Translations under genes and position numbers: made by a program | Assembly (NCBI RefSeq): GCF_963259705.1 | Contig: NC_081841.1 | Location: 91,153,063-91,217,062 of the forward strand | Direction: 5' to 3' | Source: Myotis daubentonii | Taxonomy: Eukaryota; Chordata; Mammalia; Chiroptera; Vespertilionidae | DNA: 64,000 bases | The notes under the pieces: model-generated | The model's input: the letters and a program-made list of their open reading frames with translations, nothing else | Told to the model about the DNA's origin: nothing | The model's database searches: none | In this document: positions 1-11,625 of the stretch, in pieces | Position numbering within the stretch: the first letter of the stretch is position 1 | Layout of the letters: every line of letters begins with the position of its first letter

Positions 1-170
1 TGTTTAATTTCTAGTTGGTCTTTTTTCATATCCTCCAGGGTCTCACTAAATTTATTGGCGGTTTCTAGAAAATTCTTGAAAAACCTTATAAACGTGGTTT
101 TGAACTCTACATCCAGTCGTTTTCTTTCCTCCATTTCTGTCATTTGTGACCTGTTTCTTTGTCTCCGCAT
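1..170 (-). CDS. LINE-1 ORF1 protein, N-terminal fragment (runs off the window)
   Basis: Read on the - strand, an ATG at 170-168 opens a frame that stays open for 56 codons to the window edge. It begins MRRQRNRSQMTEMEERKR and continues as a charged, helix-prone segment ending ...LEDMKKDQLEIK. This matches the start of mammalian L1 ORF1, the RNA-binding chaperone whose N-terminal half is a coiled coil. The frame lies directly downstream of a recognisable L1 5' UTR in the same orientation (171-865). No stop or frameshift is visible, so the copy is probably fairly young. Only the first part of ORF1 is present; whether ORF1 and ORF2 are intact cannot be judged here. Confidence 0.7.
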   Translation of the reverse strand, partial: MRRQRNRSQMTEMEERKRLDVEFKTTFIRFFKNFLETANKFSETLEDMKKDQLEIK

Positions 171-865
171 TTTTTATGCTTCCCTGTGTTGGTAGAGTGG
201 TTTTGTGTGCTAGGTGTCCTGTAGGGCCCAGTGGCTCAGCCTACCCAATTACCTGAGGTTGACACTCTTGGTGCACCCCCTTGTGGGCTTTGTGCACAGT
301 CTTGTTGTAGTTATGCTTTGATTGTTGTAGGTATCACTGGGAGGAATTGACCTCCAGGCCAATTGGCAGTGAGAATCAGCTGTGTCTGCAGTGGGAGAAC
401 TTCTGTGCTGAAGACACCCTTCTGGGGCAAGACTTGCTTCAGTGGGGCTTTGGTGCTCACTGAGTCTGCCCCCTGAGTGTGTCCCTTATGGATCTGAGGA
501 GTTGTAATCTGGATGGTCCCACTCTGACCACTTGGTACACTGGCTCTTGGATCTAAGGAGGTGCTAATTTAGCCTCTTTCTGAGGTTACCCAGCAGGAGA
601 TCTGAAGAGATCTGCAGATTCCCCTTCCTTTTTTGGGGTTTGGAGGTGCCCAGATGAGGCCCAGCTGTGAAGCAATGCAAGCTGCTGTGGGGCCTTGGGC
701 CTTCTCTTGGAAGTTCTGGGTCTGTCTGGCCCAGCTGCAATTTGTTAGGTAATTTTCAGGTTGCAAAAGGCCAGGGCATTCATATGCAAAAGCCTCTGCT
801 GAAGCCTGGGTGGGGCAGGGTCTCAGGGAATCAAAGAGCTGGAGCAAGCAGCTATGGTTGATTTT
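1..865 (-). mobile_element. LINE-1, 5' UTR and start of ORF1
   Basis: The stretch 171-865 is a moderately GC-rich 5' UTR of the bat L1 type lying upstream of the ORF1 start on the - strand. It contains no host exon features. The right boundary is placed where a VES SINE fragment begins at about 866. The element continues leftward out of the window. Confidence 0.65.
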
Positions 866-960
866 CAGCCCTGCCCTAAGGGGCCGCACATCATCATTGA
901 TGTTTCTATCTTTCTCTCCCTCTCCCTTCCTCTAAAATTTAAATAAACAAACAAACAAAT
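866..960 (+). mobile_element. VES SINE, internally deleted fragment
   Basis: The 3' body of a vespertilionid VES SINE is recognisable: the cattgatgtttct block, the CT-rich ctctccctctcccttcctct block, then an A-rich tail with (CAAA)n at 944-958. The tRNA-like head is reduced to a few bases (gccctgccc), so A and B boxes are missing. Confidence 0.7.
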
Positions 961-1551
961 AAGTAAAAGGAAGTAATGGTGGCCACTTAGAAGCATACCT
1001 TCTCCCCACAAGTGCTTCAGACGCAACAGTCAAGGATCATCTTATAGCTCCCCCATCCTCAAAATAAAAACTAAAAAACTTTTTCTGCAGCTTGGCAAAA
1101 GCTGTGTGGAATACTTGTCAATTCCAGCATTAGAACATCTGCATTGCAAAACCAAGAATGTCCAGTTCGGGTTTGGCACATGGAGGGGATTTTCAAGGCT
1201 TGGCAATTTCTCAGTGCAGGCAACAGAAGAAACGCCCCAGTGTTGTGAAAATCACTCCCCCTTCCCTCAAGCAGAATGAGTTCACCATAGCAGCATGTAC
1301 CTCCTACCCCACTGAACAGAACAGATATGTTTCTGAACATCTAGAAACAAATGACATCACTTTTTAGCCCTACAGATTTAAACCTGAACATGAGCTCCAG
1401 GGAATGAACCACAGGAGGTTCCCAGGCAGTCTCAGGAGGGTGACTGTTGAGCTTCATATAGGCAAGTACACGATAATCCTACTTACAGGGAGAAAAAAAA
1501 TCCAAACTCACTGAGAGTAAAAGGATGATAGTTGAAATGACAGTTCATCTT
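961..1551. other. No gene or clear repeat recognised
   Basis: Unique-looking intergenic DNA. The short open frames here have no recognisable product and no neighbouring splice or promoter context. Confidence 0.5.
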
Positions 1552-1735
1552 TATTATTTGCTGAGTACCACAGCATTTCTCATAGATTATCTCATTTAAT
1601 TTTCACAACAACACTATAAAGGTAATTTTCATTATTATCTCTGTAAGAGGCTAATTTGCCGAAGATCAATATGTAGCAAGCAGTGGCAGAGTAAGGATTC
1701 ATGCCCAGACAGTTTAACTTTAAAGCTATGCTGCT
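1552..1735 (-). mobile_element. MIR SINE (ancient)
   Basis: Typical MIR order in antisense orientation: tttattatttgctgagtac, then tctcatttaattttcacaac, then a degraded run corresponding to the PolIII-derived half, ending near 1735. The orientation follows from the CORE/L2-like tail lying at the left. Confidence 0.7.
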
Positions 1736-2830
1736 AAAACATTCATCCATCCTTTCACTCATTCAATGATTAGGTGGATTGCCTACCAAATGCTGGGAAC
1801 TATTCAAGGTGCTAAGATACATCTGTGAACAATGCAAAGGCAAATGCATGTCCTCATGAAGCTTACATTCTAGTCGGGGAGAAAGACAGGAAACCAGACT
1901 AATAAATAAAACATAAACTAGGTTAGATAGTGATCAGTGTTAAGGGGAAAACTACACCAGGGGAGGGAGACAGGTGTTTGTGGGAGGGTCGATTCTGAAT
2001 AGAGTGACCAGGCAAGGTCCCACGAAGAAGGTGACACTGAGTAAAAACCTGAGGAAGTAAACCATGCAGATATCTGACAGGAAGAACATGATAGGTAGGG
2101 AAACAGCATAGATGAAGGCCCTGAGGAAGGAGAAAGAGCAGCCTGTTTTAGAAACAGCAAAGGAGTCCAATGTGACTTGCACAGAGTGATCCAGGAACAC
2201 AGCAGGAAGAGGTGAGATCAGAGGCAAATGGGACCGGATCTTTGTAGGATTCTCCAGCGGTTCTTTGGATTTTGTCTTTCACTCTGATGTGATGTAGCCA
2301 TTTGGGTTGGAGCAGAGGAGGGACGTGAAATGACTTAGTTTAAACAGGATCACTCTTCCTGCTCTGTCAGGAGTACACAGATGTAAGGGGAACAAGGATG
2401 CCAGGAGGTAGGCTGCTGCAGTAAGTCAGGCAGAAATGGGGTGGCTTGGACTGGTGGGTGGTGATGTAGCAAGTGCTTCAAATCTGGGTTTATTGTGAAG
2501 TCAAGAGTCAAAGGATTGGGTAACAGGTGGGATGTGGGGTGTGTGACGAAGAGCAATCAAGGATGACTAAGGTTTTTGACCGGAGCAACTGAAGACTGGA
2601 ACTGACATTTTCAGAGATGTGGAAGATTGAAGGAGGAATGGGTTTTGTTTTTTTTAAAGGGGTGTTGTTTTATGGGGTTATCAGGACTCAGTGGGGGACA
2701 TGTTAAACCAGAGATGCCTATTCGACATTCAAAAGTGATGAGAGTGGCAGGTCCGGAGTTCAGGAGAGCCGTCCATCGGGACTGGAGTTATAAGCTCTGC
2801 AAACTATACTCTATTCCCTTAGAGTAACTG
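1736..2830 (-). mobile_element. L2 LINE remnant, 3' end to reverse-transcriptase region
   Basis: Starts with the antisense L2 3' terminus (tcatccatcctttcactcattcaatga) and continues through the characteristic 'tgaacaatgcaaaggcaaatg', 'cttacattctagtcgggga' and 'ggatcactcttcctgctctg' blocks, in the order expected of antisense L2 ORF2/3' UTR. Heavily mutated with no usable ORF. Confidence 0.65.
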
Positions 2831-3177
2831 AAGACACTGGCCTATGTGCAATTTTGGGGGAAATGATGACTGTATAAAAAACATTAGAACAGTATTAAGA
2901 AAAGTCATATTTGAAAATTCACCCATATCCTGCCACCCTAAAAATAGCTGCTTTAATTTCTCCACATTCCCTTCTGTTTTTGCTCACATGCAAACAGAAT
3001 CTTATAATGTTGTAAAAGCTCGAAATAGATACAATTTCACCTTTTTTTTTTTTTTTTTTTTTGCTTAACATGATGTCATAAGCATTTTTCCTAAGAGGCA
3101 GATTAGAAGGCCAACAAAGTGCTGAGAAACATTTCAGAAACAAAAATAAAATATCCTACTTTGGTACAGTTTGGTGC
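2831..3177. other. AT-rich stretch with poly(T) tract, probable old L1 3' remnant
   Basis: Contains a 22-bp T run at about 3041-3062 flanked by sequence resembling old L1M 3' ends (cacatgcaaacagaatctta). No gene is seen. Confidence 0.35.
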
Positions 3178-3375
3178 TCCTACAGCTGGTATTGTGCTTA
3201 TTGGGACTTTTGTGGTTGGGACTTTTGTGGACAATGACTCTCTCTGTAGGTGAAGATGAGCTGGGACCTGAATGATGAGTCTGGGGGAAGGGCACTCCAG
3301 GAAGATGGAACAGCAAAAGAGGGAAAAGCATGTGTTAAGAGGCAACAGGAAAGCCCATTAAGAAGGGTTGCTGGC
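3178..3375 (-). mobile_element. L2 LINE fragment
   Basis: Contains antisense L2 blocks 'gagctgggacctgaatgatg' and 'gggcactccaggaagatgga' in the standard order. Short and diverged. Confidence 0.55.
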
Positions 3376-3940
3376 AGATTCATTTCAAATGACAAATAGA
3401 AATTTATTTTATCTTTAAACATTTAAAAAATTATCTTTTAATTTAAACTACAGAAGAGAGCACACGCTACCTCTGGGATTCTCTACCAAGGAAGAAGAAG
3501 CCATATGGAATAACTTAGAACATGGTGAACCGTGACAGATGCAGTGGTTTTGAAAGGTTCTGGGTCTCAGACTGCACACGACCTCTACATGGAATCTGAT
3601 TTGTGCATTCATCCGTCCCTCACCGGAACTAGAGTCCAGTCCCTTAATTTTATAGAAAAGGCTGAGGGTCTAAAAACGGTAAACGACCCCGACCAGTGCG
3701 AGTCTTCAATTACTTTATAGAGGATTTTAATTAGGGTTCAATTAGCTCTGCCCTCCACATCAAAGACTCTATAAAAAAAACAAAACATGATTCCATGCAC
3801 ACAACTCCATCTTGGAGAAAGGCCTTTGTTAGCTGGGAAATGCCTCACCCTTCACGGGCTCACCTGCCAATCATTTGCGTAGTTATTTACTCAAAAGCAG
3901 TAAAAAACAACAACAACAAAACAACGAGAAAACTACCGCC
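3376..3940. other. Unique sequence upstream of the CpG island
   Basis: AT-rich, CpG-poor flank leading into the SOCS2 CpG island. No repeat or exon recognised. Confidence 0.4.
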
Positions 3941-4426
3941 CCAGACTCGCGAGGGGAAGGCGGGAGCGGGTTTATGCTTCCTCCCAGAGCCGGCAGAGGG
4001 AGCACCAGGCAAGGTTTGGGAGCCGCGACTCCCCACACCTCCTCCCTCTTCCTCGCCCAACTTCCCTATAGACACCGCCTCAACTAAAAGTGACCATTGA
4101 CCTTTCAAGCTTTTGAGCAGTGATGCAATAGAATGGTATTTCACAGAAAAATGGTTATCGAAATTTTGGATCCGGTTTTCCCGTGAATGTTAATGGTTTT
4201 TAAAAAGTAGGTCACATTTCGGCGGCCGGCGTGCTGGCAAGGAGATGAGTTCCAGGTGACCTCCAACCGGGTAGGAGAAGGTGACGGGATCTTTCTGAAT
4301 TCCCGGTCTCAGGGCGCCAGCCCTGCAGGAAATCGCAGAGACACGCGCTCTGCGGACTGCAGGAACCGAGGCTCATCGCCCAGCACCACCCAGGCGCGCG
4401 CGTAAGAGAGCCCTTCCACCCCCCAA

Positions 4427-4443
4427 CCCCCCCCCCCCCCCCC
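4427..4443 (+). repeat. 17-bp poly(C) tract in the CpG island
   Basis: An uninterrupted run of 17 C lies upstream of the presumed SOCS2 promoter, preceded by further C blocks. The G-rich complement could form a quadruplex and the C strand an i-motif; it is also a length-polymorphic, sequencing-error-prone site. Confidence 0.85.
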
Positions 4444-5109
4444 ACTCCCGCGACCGTCCGCTCAGGTGAGCTGGGGCCGCCGGGTTGCAAGAAGGAGACT
4501 GTGGAGCGGACTGGAGGGGAGGAACCCGGCCAGGCAGGTGCCAGAGACCGCCCGGGGGAGGGAACTGAGAGCCGCCAGCGCCGCCTAAGGAGCCGCTGGA
4601 TGCCTTCTAGGACCTGAGCCGAGGGCACCGCCTCCGGCCCGCTCCCTCCGGCTGTTGGGCGTGGGCACCCGGCGCTGGGCTGGAAAGGGGCCTCCCCCAC
4701 CCCATTCGAGAGTCTTGCCGGGAGGGGCCTTTTTGGGGACACCCCTCCCCCGGTCTCTCTGGCGCGCTGCTCACAAAATGCGCGGCCTGCAGGGTCGCGT
4801 GAAGGGGCAGAGGGGAAGAGAAATCCCCGCCGAGGGGGCGAGGATGTCTGTTATTCGCTCGACCCCGGATCACCTCTGGCACGGCTGGGGGGACAGGGTT
4901 TGGTCGCCAAAACGGGGGCGATGGTGGCCGGGGTGTTCTGCGCGTCCCCGAACCACCCGGAGTGTGGGGGTCAGGGGAGGGCGGGTTCCCGGGCAGCCGC
5001 ACCGCGCGGCCCCACTCCCGAGCGCCCAGAGCCCGCCTCCCCGAAGCCTGCGCAGTAGCGCTCTCGCCTCTTTGAAGCTGTAGCCGGGGCCGCGGTCACG
5101 TGGGGCGAA

Positions 5110-5129
5110 TTCCTGGAAAGTTCCTGGAA
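5110..5129 (+). promoter_or_regulatory. Tandem STAT (GAS) elements upstream of SOCS2
   Basis: Two identical copies of ttcctggaa (5110-5118 and 5121-5129), each a perfect TTCNNNGAA STAT site, are separated by 2 bp so that their starts are 11 bp apart. SOCS2 is a known direct STAT5 target of growth hormone, prolactin and other cytokines, and its product feeds back on the same receptors. The pair lies in the CpG island about 2 kb before the start codon. Binding of STAT5 and the exact start site of transcription are inferred. Confidence 0.75.
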
Positions 5130-6864
5130 AGCGGCCTCCGCAGCAGGCGGGCGGGGCGCGCGGAGCGTGGACGGAGGAGGGAGGTGGGGAGCCCGGGAGG
5201 TGCGCGGGGCTGGGGAGTCGCGCGCACACGCCGCTCCGGGGACAGACGTTTAACTCTTGCCAAGTCTCGCCGCCGCCGCGGCTCGCGGGCCTTGGGCTTC
5301 CCCTGAAGCATGAGCCTCCTCGCCCGCCGCCACTGGCGCAGCGCGGGCCGCGGACAGTGCGCACCCGGGCTCCCGGCGCCGCGTCTCAGGATCCTCTGTG
5401 CCCGCAGTCAAGACAACGGAGGAGCTCGGGCGGGGGCTGGCGGCAGGTACTGGTCCCGGGAGCCTGAAGACTCCGCTTCAGCGGGGTGGCTGGGGAGGGC
5501 ACCGGGGCACCGCCGCGAGCGCCGGGCGGCCTTGGCTTCCGCAGTTTAGAGCCGCCTGGGGAAGGGAGTGCGAGCCGCGGTTCTGCCCCGCTGCCGGGCA
5601 CTGCTGCCGGCTTTCTCCGTTTCCTTCCCGGCGTCGGGAAGTCTCCAGAGCTTTTTTTTATTCTAAACTGCCATCCAAATTAATAATCCTCCTAATAACC
5701 TGATCTCCCGCTCCTCCCCACCCTCCTGCCTCCCGCCCTGGCTCCTTACTCCTCCCTCTGTCCTTCCCACCTCCTTGGTCGCAGCCGGAGGGAAACCCTG
5801 CAGCTGCCCGGGGAGGTAGAGGGGGGTGCGAGCCCAGCAGCGGGTGTCGGAGCCCGTGGGTTCCAGGCGATGATCCCCGGGGCTAGTGTTTGCCCGCGGC
5901 GCTGACAACTCCGGCCGCCGCTGAAGGTCTCGTCGCATCCCCAGGCATCTCGTTCCCAAATTAAAAGTCAACAGGGAAAACTCGGCGGATACCCCTCCTT
6001 TCTGGGGTCCCTCCCAGCTTCCCCGCCCCAGGTCCGCTGGGGAGGCTGCCGGGTGCTGAGACGGCGGCCGAGGCCGAGGTAAGGGCTCAGCTTTGGTTGC
6101 CTTGCAAGTCCAGTGGCTCTCGGTGCCGCCGGCTCTGCCCCGGCCGGGGCCCGGGCTCCGAACCCCCGCGGAGGCTGCGCGCTCGGGTCGATTCCTCGAC
6201 AGCGCCCGCGGCGGCTACATCGGCAGCAGCAGCCGGGCTCCGGGAGCGGCCGCCACGGCCCGGGCGGCGCCCCCCACCCTTGCCCGAAGAGGAGGGAGGA
6301 GAGCTAGGCCGCCTGCGGGCTGGGGATGCGGCTACTCGCGCGCTCGGCGCCCCAGGCGGGTGGCTCCGACCCCAGGAGCCCCGCGGCGCCATAGGGCGGG
6401 GAACCGGGTTCGTGCCCGCACTTTCTCCTGGGGCTCTCCGGGCTGTGCGGAGTGTGAGATAGAGTGCAATTTTGAGAGCTCTCCTGTTTTTGCCTTTAAA
6501 CAGTTTTTCCACGTGCCCTTGACTCGGGCACATTTTACCACTGTGCCTGCAGGTGACTCTTTGCTCTTCCATTGGGCTTGCCTGCGATTTCCGCGAGCTG
6601 CCCTGGGCGGGAAGACACCCGGTTCCCCACCCTCATCCTGTCTCCCCCCCCCTCCCACCCCTCCCTCTCTTCAACTCTGGCGTCTCGGATTCCGGCTCTC
6701 TCAATCCTTCTGTCTCTCGAGCTGGGCCTGGATGCTTGGGGTTAAATGGTGCAGGAGCGTAGACGCGGAGGAGTCCCCGGGATTTTCCACGTCGCTGTCT
6801 CCCCACCCACAACCCAGCCAGGGGTCCAGGTCCGACTGACCCAACCCACTCTTTCTCTTTGCAG
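5130..6864 (+). promoter_or_regulatory. SOCS2: SOCS2 core promoter and 5' non-coding exon/intron region (unresolved)
   Basis: GC-rich DNA between the tandem STAT sites and the likely acceptor of the exon that carries the start codon. A good donor (gcggcag|gtactgg) lies at 5447/5448, and a polypyrimidine tract plus AG (tctctttgcag) ends at 6864, so one model is a first exon ending at 5447 spliced to 6865. No TATA box is evident, as usual for CpG-island promoters. The true transcription start and the use of this donor cannot be decided from sequence. Confidence 0.45.
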
Positions 6865-7086
6865 GCAAACTGTGGGTGACGGCGCCTGCGGGGGACTTTG
6901 CCATCTGTCCACCAGGACCTGGGGAGGAAGAACCAGCAGCTCCCCACCCCCTCCCCCTCCACCACCATTTTGGATACTCCGCAGGGACGTGTTTTGGGGT
7001 TCCCACTGACTTCCAGGAAGGACGCGTGCCCTTCTCTGACCCCTGCGCGGGCGGCCACCAGTGTTTGCCGTGGTGACCCTTTGCCC
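6865..7086 (+). other. SOCS2: SOCS2 5' UTR part of the start-codon exon (predicted)
   Basis: Begins after the candidate acceptor tctctttgcag at 6854-6864 and runs to the start codon. I see no upstream ATG in this stretch, so 7087 is the first AUG of the exon. An alternative acceptor (actccgcag at about 6981) would shorten it. Confidence 0.5.
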
Positions 7087-9292
7087 ATGACCCTGCGGTG
7101 CCCCGAGCCCTCCGGGAATGGCGCGGAAGGGACGCGGAGCCAGTGGGGGACCGCGGGGTCCGCGGAGGAGCCGTCCCCGGAGGCGGCGCGTCTGGCGAAG
7201 GCCTTGCGGGAGCTCAGTCAAACAGGTAGGGAGCCGAACGGCAGCCACGCATGCGAGAGGGGGCGCCCCCCCAAAGACGCGGCTGGGGGCTCTGCTGGCG
7301 GGGAGCGCAGCTGGGAGGTGGGGACAAGCTGGGAAAGCGAAGAATGAGATGGAGAAACGTCCCCTCCTGCCCGTCCCCGCCTCGGAGCAGGGGACCGTGG
7401 AGAGGATGGGTTCTTGGGAATGCGAAAGGAAAGCGGTTCTGGAGAGACTCGGGCCTGAAGGAGGGCTCGGGAAGGGCTCCTTGGAAAATGCCCCCGAGGG
7501 CGCTGGAACCTTTAACTGTTTGCCGCGCTGCTCCACGGCTGGGGTCGGCACTCGGACCGAACCCGAGCTGGAGAAAGCTCCTGGCGCCTTCCTTCCCGCG
7601 GCTGCAGGGCGGCGAGTGGGCGCAGCGCTGCCCGCAGCTTCTGCCGCATCCGGCTCCCGGGCGGAGCATCCGCCGCTGCCGGGAATCTTGGCGGCCAAGT
7701 CCAAGGACGAGGAGTCGCCGAGCGCGGCCTTCGGGGGGTCTTTCAAGACCTGTCCTGCGCTGTGCGCGGCTCGCTGTAGCATCTGAAAGGAGAAAAGAGT
7801 GGGGGAAAATAATAATTCTGGCAAACCTTTCAGGTTTACAACATCTCCGGATCCTAAAAGCTTACATTTGGGGCAAAGTTGAAGTTTTGGTAGCGTTAGG
7901 AAGAGGGGACTCTTTCCTCACTCGCGGTGGTGCTCTTTTCCTGCGGGCCATGTGCTTTAACCATCAGCTTGGAGGGACCGGCAGATACGGGAATCCGAGC
8001 AATTTTTTTGAGGGGGGAGCATTGTTAAAACTTCTTAAATGCAGAGTGCCTCTAAGTCATTTTTTGCAAATGGAGCGGGCCCGGAGATGGTGCAGGCAGA
8101 TCATATGGGGATTGCTGGGGAGACCCACAGACAGCTGGAATTGGGTTTGAATTAGGGCAGAGTACAAAAGATTACAAACTTGAAATGCTAATTATCATTT
8201 GGGGTTTCCCTCATTTCTCAGTGACTGATAAGGAAGTTGTAATTGAAGCAGCCACCAGAAGCTGTTGTACCTAGAACTGAGTTTTTAAAACAAGTAAATA
8301 TCAGTGCTTTCTAGGGCTTGGAACAGAGATGCGGTCATGGACAGATTTGGGGAGACCAGGGGGACACCAACCACCCAAAAACGGTGCTTCTGTTTTTCTC
8401 TCTTGGAATTCGTAGAGTTCAGTTTTCCACTTTTTAAGGGCAGAGCTTTTATTTTTAACTTCTGATTTATTTCTAATTTACTTTAAATCGTTTATTTCAC
8501 TTGAGTGGTGCTGGAAGCATCATGCTTTGTCAGCCAGTGTGTCATGTTGCAAATATTCTTTTGTTTCATTCAGAGAAAATCTAGATACCTTAAAGAACAG
8601 CTCCAGAGGATTACTTAAAAAAACAAACTGGCTCACACTTTGTGTTCATAAAATAACATGGACCCACATTTTCATTAAATTTCTACCAAAAGTATTTATG
8701 GTAGCCTCTGGTAAACTTTCACACACTTCTTTTTAGAGCTAGAAAAAAAAAATGTTGTCAAGTACTTGCCCCGTTTGAAACGTTATAATAACAATTTTAC
8801 CCTCTTTTCTTTTTCTTTTTGAACAAAACCCCAGGTTGGTACTGGGGAAGTATGACTGTTAATGAAGCCAAAGAGAAATTAAAAGAGGCACCAGAAGGAA
8901 CTTTCTTGATTAGAGATAGTTCGCATTCAGACTACCTACTAACAATATCTGTTAAAACATCAGCTGGACCAACTAATCTGCGAATCGAATATCAAGATGG
9001 GAAATTCAGATTGGACTCTATCATATGTGTCAAGTCCAAGCTTAAACAATTTGACAGTGTGGTTCATCTGATCGACTACTATGTTCAGATGTGCAAGGAT
9101 AAGCGGACGGGCCCAGAAGCCCCCCGGAATGGCACTGTTCACCTTTATCTGACCAAACCGCTCTACACGTCAGCACCGCCTCTGCAGCATCTCTGCAGAC
9201 TCACCATTAACAAATGCACCGGTGCCATCTGGGGACTGCCTTTGCCAACAAGACTGAAAGATTACTTGGAAGAATATAAATTCCAGGTATAA
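7087..9292 (+). CDS. SOCS2: Suppressor of cytokine signalling 2 (two coding exons: 7087-7225 and 8835-9292)
   Basis: SOCS2 is the substrate receptor of a cytosolic Elongin B/C-Cullin5-Rbx2 ubiquitin ligase. Its SH2 domain binds phosphotyrosines on cytokine receptors, notably the growth hormone receptor, and damps JAK-STAT5 signalling. Exon one (139 nt) starts MTLRCPEPSGNGAEG and ends with phase 1 at ...ALRELSQT(G), followed by donor gtaggg. Exon two (458 nt) follows acceptor accccag and reads GWYWGSMTVNEAKEKL. Joined length is 198 residues plus TAA, the normal family length. The SH2 domain spans about residues 48-156; its phosphotyrosine pocket motif FLIRDSS puts the key arginine at residue 73. 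The SOCS box covers about 158-198, with the BC-box stretch PLQHLCRLTINK and the Cul5-box LPLP. The start context (gcccATGa) is only moderate, but it is the first AUG of the exon and gives the conserved N-terminus. All motifs are intact, so the gene looks functional. Confidence 0.97.
7226..8834 (+). other. SOCS2: SOCS2 intron between the coding exons
   Basis: A 1,609-bp intron with canonical GT (7226) and AG (8833-8834) ends and a T-rich polypyrimidine tract (cttttctttttcttttt, about 8803-8819) before the acceptor. The first 560 bp still belong to the CpG island; the rest is AT-rich. No interspersed repeat is recognisable inside, unlike the flanks. Confidence 0.93.
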
Positions 9293-10310
9293 GTGTTTCT
9301 CTTTTTCTAAACATGCCTCATATAGAGTATCTCCGAATGCAGCTATGTAAAAGAGAACCAAAACTTGAGTGACTGCTCTGGATAACTACACGGAATTCTA
9401 AGAACGGCTGAATCAATCTAACCTACATGTGTGACTAGGTAGCTAGGTCAGGTTCCCTCAAATATGTTCACCTGAGAAATGCTTCCCTGCCTAAGGCTAA
9501 GACCAGCTGATCCTTTTAAGTTAAAAATTAAATGTCCCAAGTAAAGGCCGAAGTAAGCTTTTGATCAGAATGCCCTGCCTTTCTGAGGTTCCTTTCTCTT
9601 TGGTTGAAGGTCCAGGCACCAGTAGTAGAGAAAGGGAGAAAGGACTCCATGGCGGAGAACTGAAGAAGGGGAAGGAACCTGACAGGCTTAGCTTCCACTT
9701 TATATGCCTGGTGATCCGAGTCTATTCTGGACATGTTATATTTTGCATTCTGATGTTCCTAGGGGTTTTGTTGATCAGATATGCTTGTGAGTATTTATCC
9801 TTCATTTTATGCAATTAACCAAGTCAACCAAAAAAAAAAAAATGACCATGAAATCCTGTATTTGTCTTTTTACTACATGTATGAACTCTTTCATGTGAAC
9901 GCGTACTGTAGTAATCCATTTTAAGAGAGCCTTACTTCAGAAATATTTCAAACTGGTGCAAACGGAAAAGACTTCATCTTTTCCATTAAGGCTAAAGACA
10001 AGAATGTCATGCTATACAGGTGCAACCCCATCCAGGTTAATAAAACCATGTAGATATAGACATTTTACCCTTTGAAGTATCTGTGTCCCAACCTGTTGCC
10101 ATGGATTTTTTTGGAAATGGCTTTAGAAATTTCCAAGTTGTCCTTGAATTGTCTAACTATAGACATCAGCAGTTGTCTCCCTTCTACCATGTAGAAAACT
10201 TTGACTTAATTTTCTTCCAGATATAAGGGGATACCTGCCTGTTTTTCAAAGTGTTTATTTACTGCTGTTACTATTTGATTAGAATGTATTAAATAAAAAA
10301 AAAACCCTGA
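9293..10310 (+). other. SOCS2: SOCS2 3' UTR (predicted extent)
   Basis: Non-coding continuation of the last exon after the TAA at 9290-9292, free of recognisable repeats. The first strong AATAAA that suits the usual SOCS2 transcript length lies at 10292-10297. An earlier AATAAA near 10039 and a later one at 10633 offer alternative ends. Confidence 0.65.
10292..10297 (+). terminator. SOCS2: Candidate poly(A) signal of SOCS2
   Basis: AATAAA inside attaaataaaaaaaaaaccc, about 1.0 kb after the stop codon. Assigned by position and motif only. Confidence 0.6.
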
Positions 10311-10632
10311 CTTTTACAAGTTGCGCTTATATTATTTTGAATCGCAGAAAACTTACACTTTCATGAGGGTTGCCATAAAAACTTATGTCAAATGGAATAA
10401 GCCAGATAGTCAGCAAGAAGTAAGGCCTTCCTTGCCCTTCTCTGAAGCTATGGGTCATATTTGCCCTTTGCGTTTTGGAAAGCATGGTTTAGAAACTCCT
10501 AGACTTGCCAAGTGGCCCTTTTACAAGTTGAACAGGCATAACACTAATGCCCTTTGTATTTCTAAAAACATGGTTTAGAAACTACAAAGACTGATATAGC
10601 CTAGTCGTATGGGTCGAATAGGCATAATATAA

Positions 10633-10638
10633 AATAAA
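10633..10638 (+). terminator. SOCS2: Alternative distal poly(A) signal
   Basis: AATAAA in ataaaataaagtgttatgg, with a T-rich stretch (atttatttttttg) about 20 bp downstream that could serve as the downstream element. Would extend the 3' UTR by about 340 bp. Confidence 0.4.
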
Positions 10639-10659
10639 GTGTTATGGCCATTTATCATT

Positions 10660-11506
<847 letters not shown>

Positions 11507-11519
11507 TTTTTACAATTGC

Positions 11520-11625
11520 TAACATTATTTATTGAGTTTATTCTGTGCCAGACTCTTACTCAGCACTTTGCATACATTATCTCATTTAATCCTCACATAG
11601 ACTGAATGAGCAAAGTACAGTGATC
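11520..11625 (-). mobile_element. MIR SINE fragment
   Basis: Antisense MIR core: acattatttattgagttta, gtgccagactcttactcag, then atctcatttaatcctcacat, in the standard order. Confidence 0.6.

Larger units (their letters stand above)
3941..7790. promoter_or_regulatory. CpG island spanning the SOCS2 promoter, 5' exons and first coding exon
   Basis: Base composition changes sharply from AT-rich flanks to GC-rich DNA with frequent CG, GGCGCG and CCGCCG clusters, then returns to AT-rich at about 7.8 kb. It covers the upstream region, the unresolved 5' UTR exon(s) and the first coding exon of SOCS2. Such islands mark constitutive or inducible promoters, and it is the only large one in the window. 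Many open frames inside it on both strands reflect low stop-codon frequency in GC-rich DNA, not genes. In other mammals an antisense lncRNA (SOCS2-AS1) starts near this island; nothing in the sequence alone demonstrates it here. Confidence 0.85.

Noticed and set aside
4212..5364. Several 130-176-codon frames in the CpG island
   Set aside because: Overlapping frames on both strands with proline/arginine-rich translations; composition artefacts.
6093..6839. 248-codon + strand frame upstream of SOCS2
   Set aside because: GC-rich chance frame with other long frames overlapping on both strands. No protein family is recognisable, and the region is best read as 5' UTR/intron DNA.
6742..7824. 360-codon open frame on the - strand across the SOCS2 start exon
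   Set aside because: It lies in the CpG island, where stop codons are rare, is antisense to the real SOCS2 exon, and its composition (P, R, S, G rich) is that of GC-rich shadow frames. No domain is recognised.
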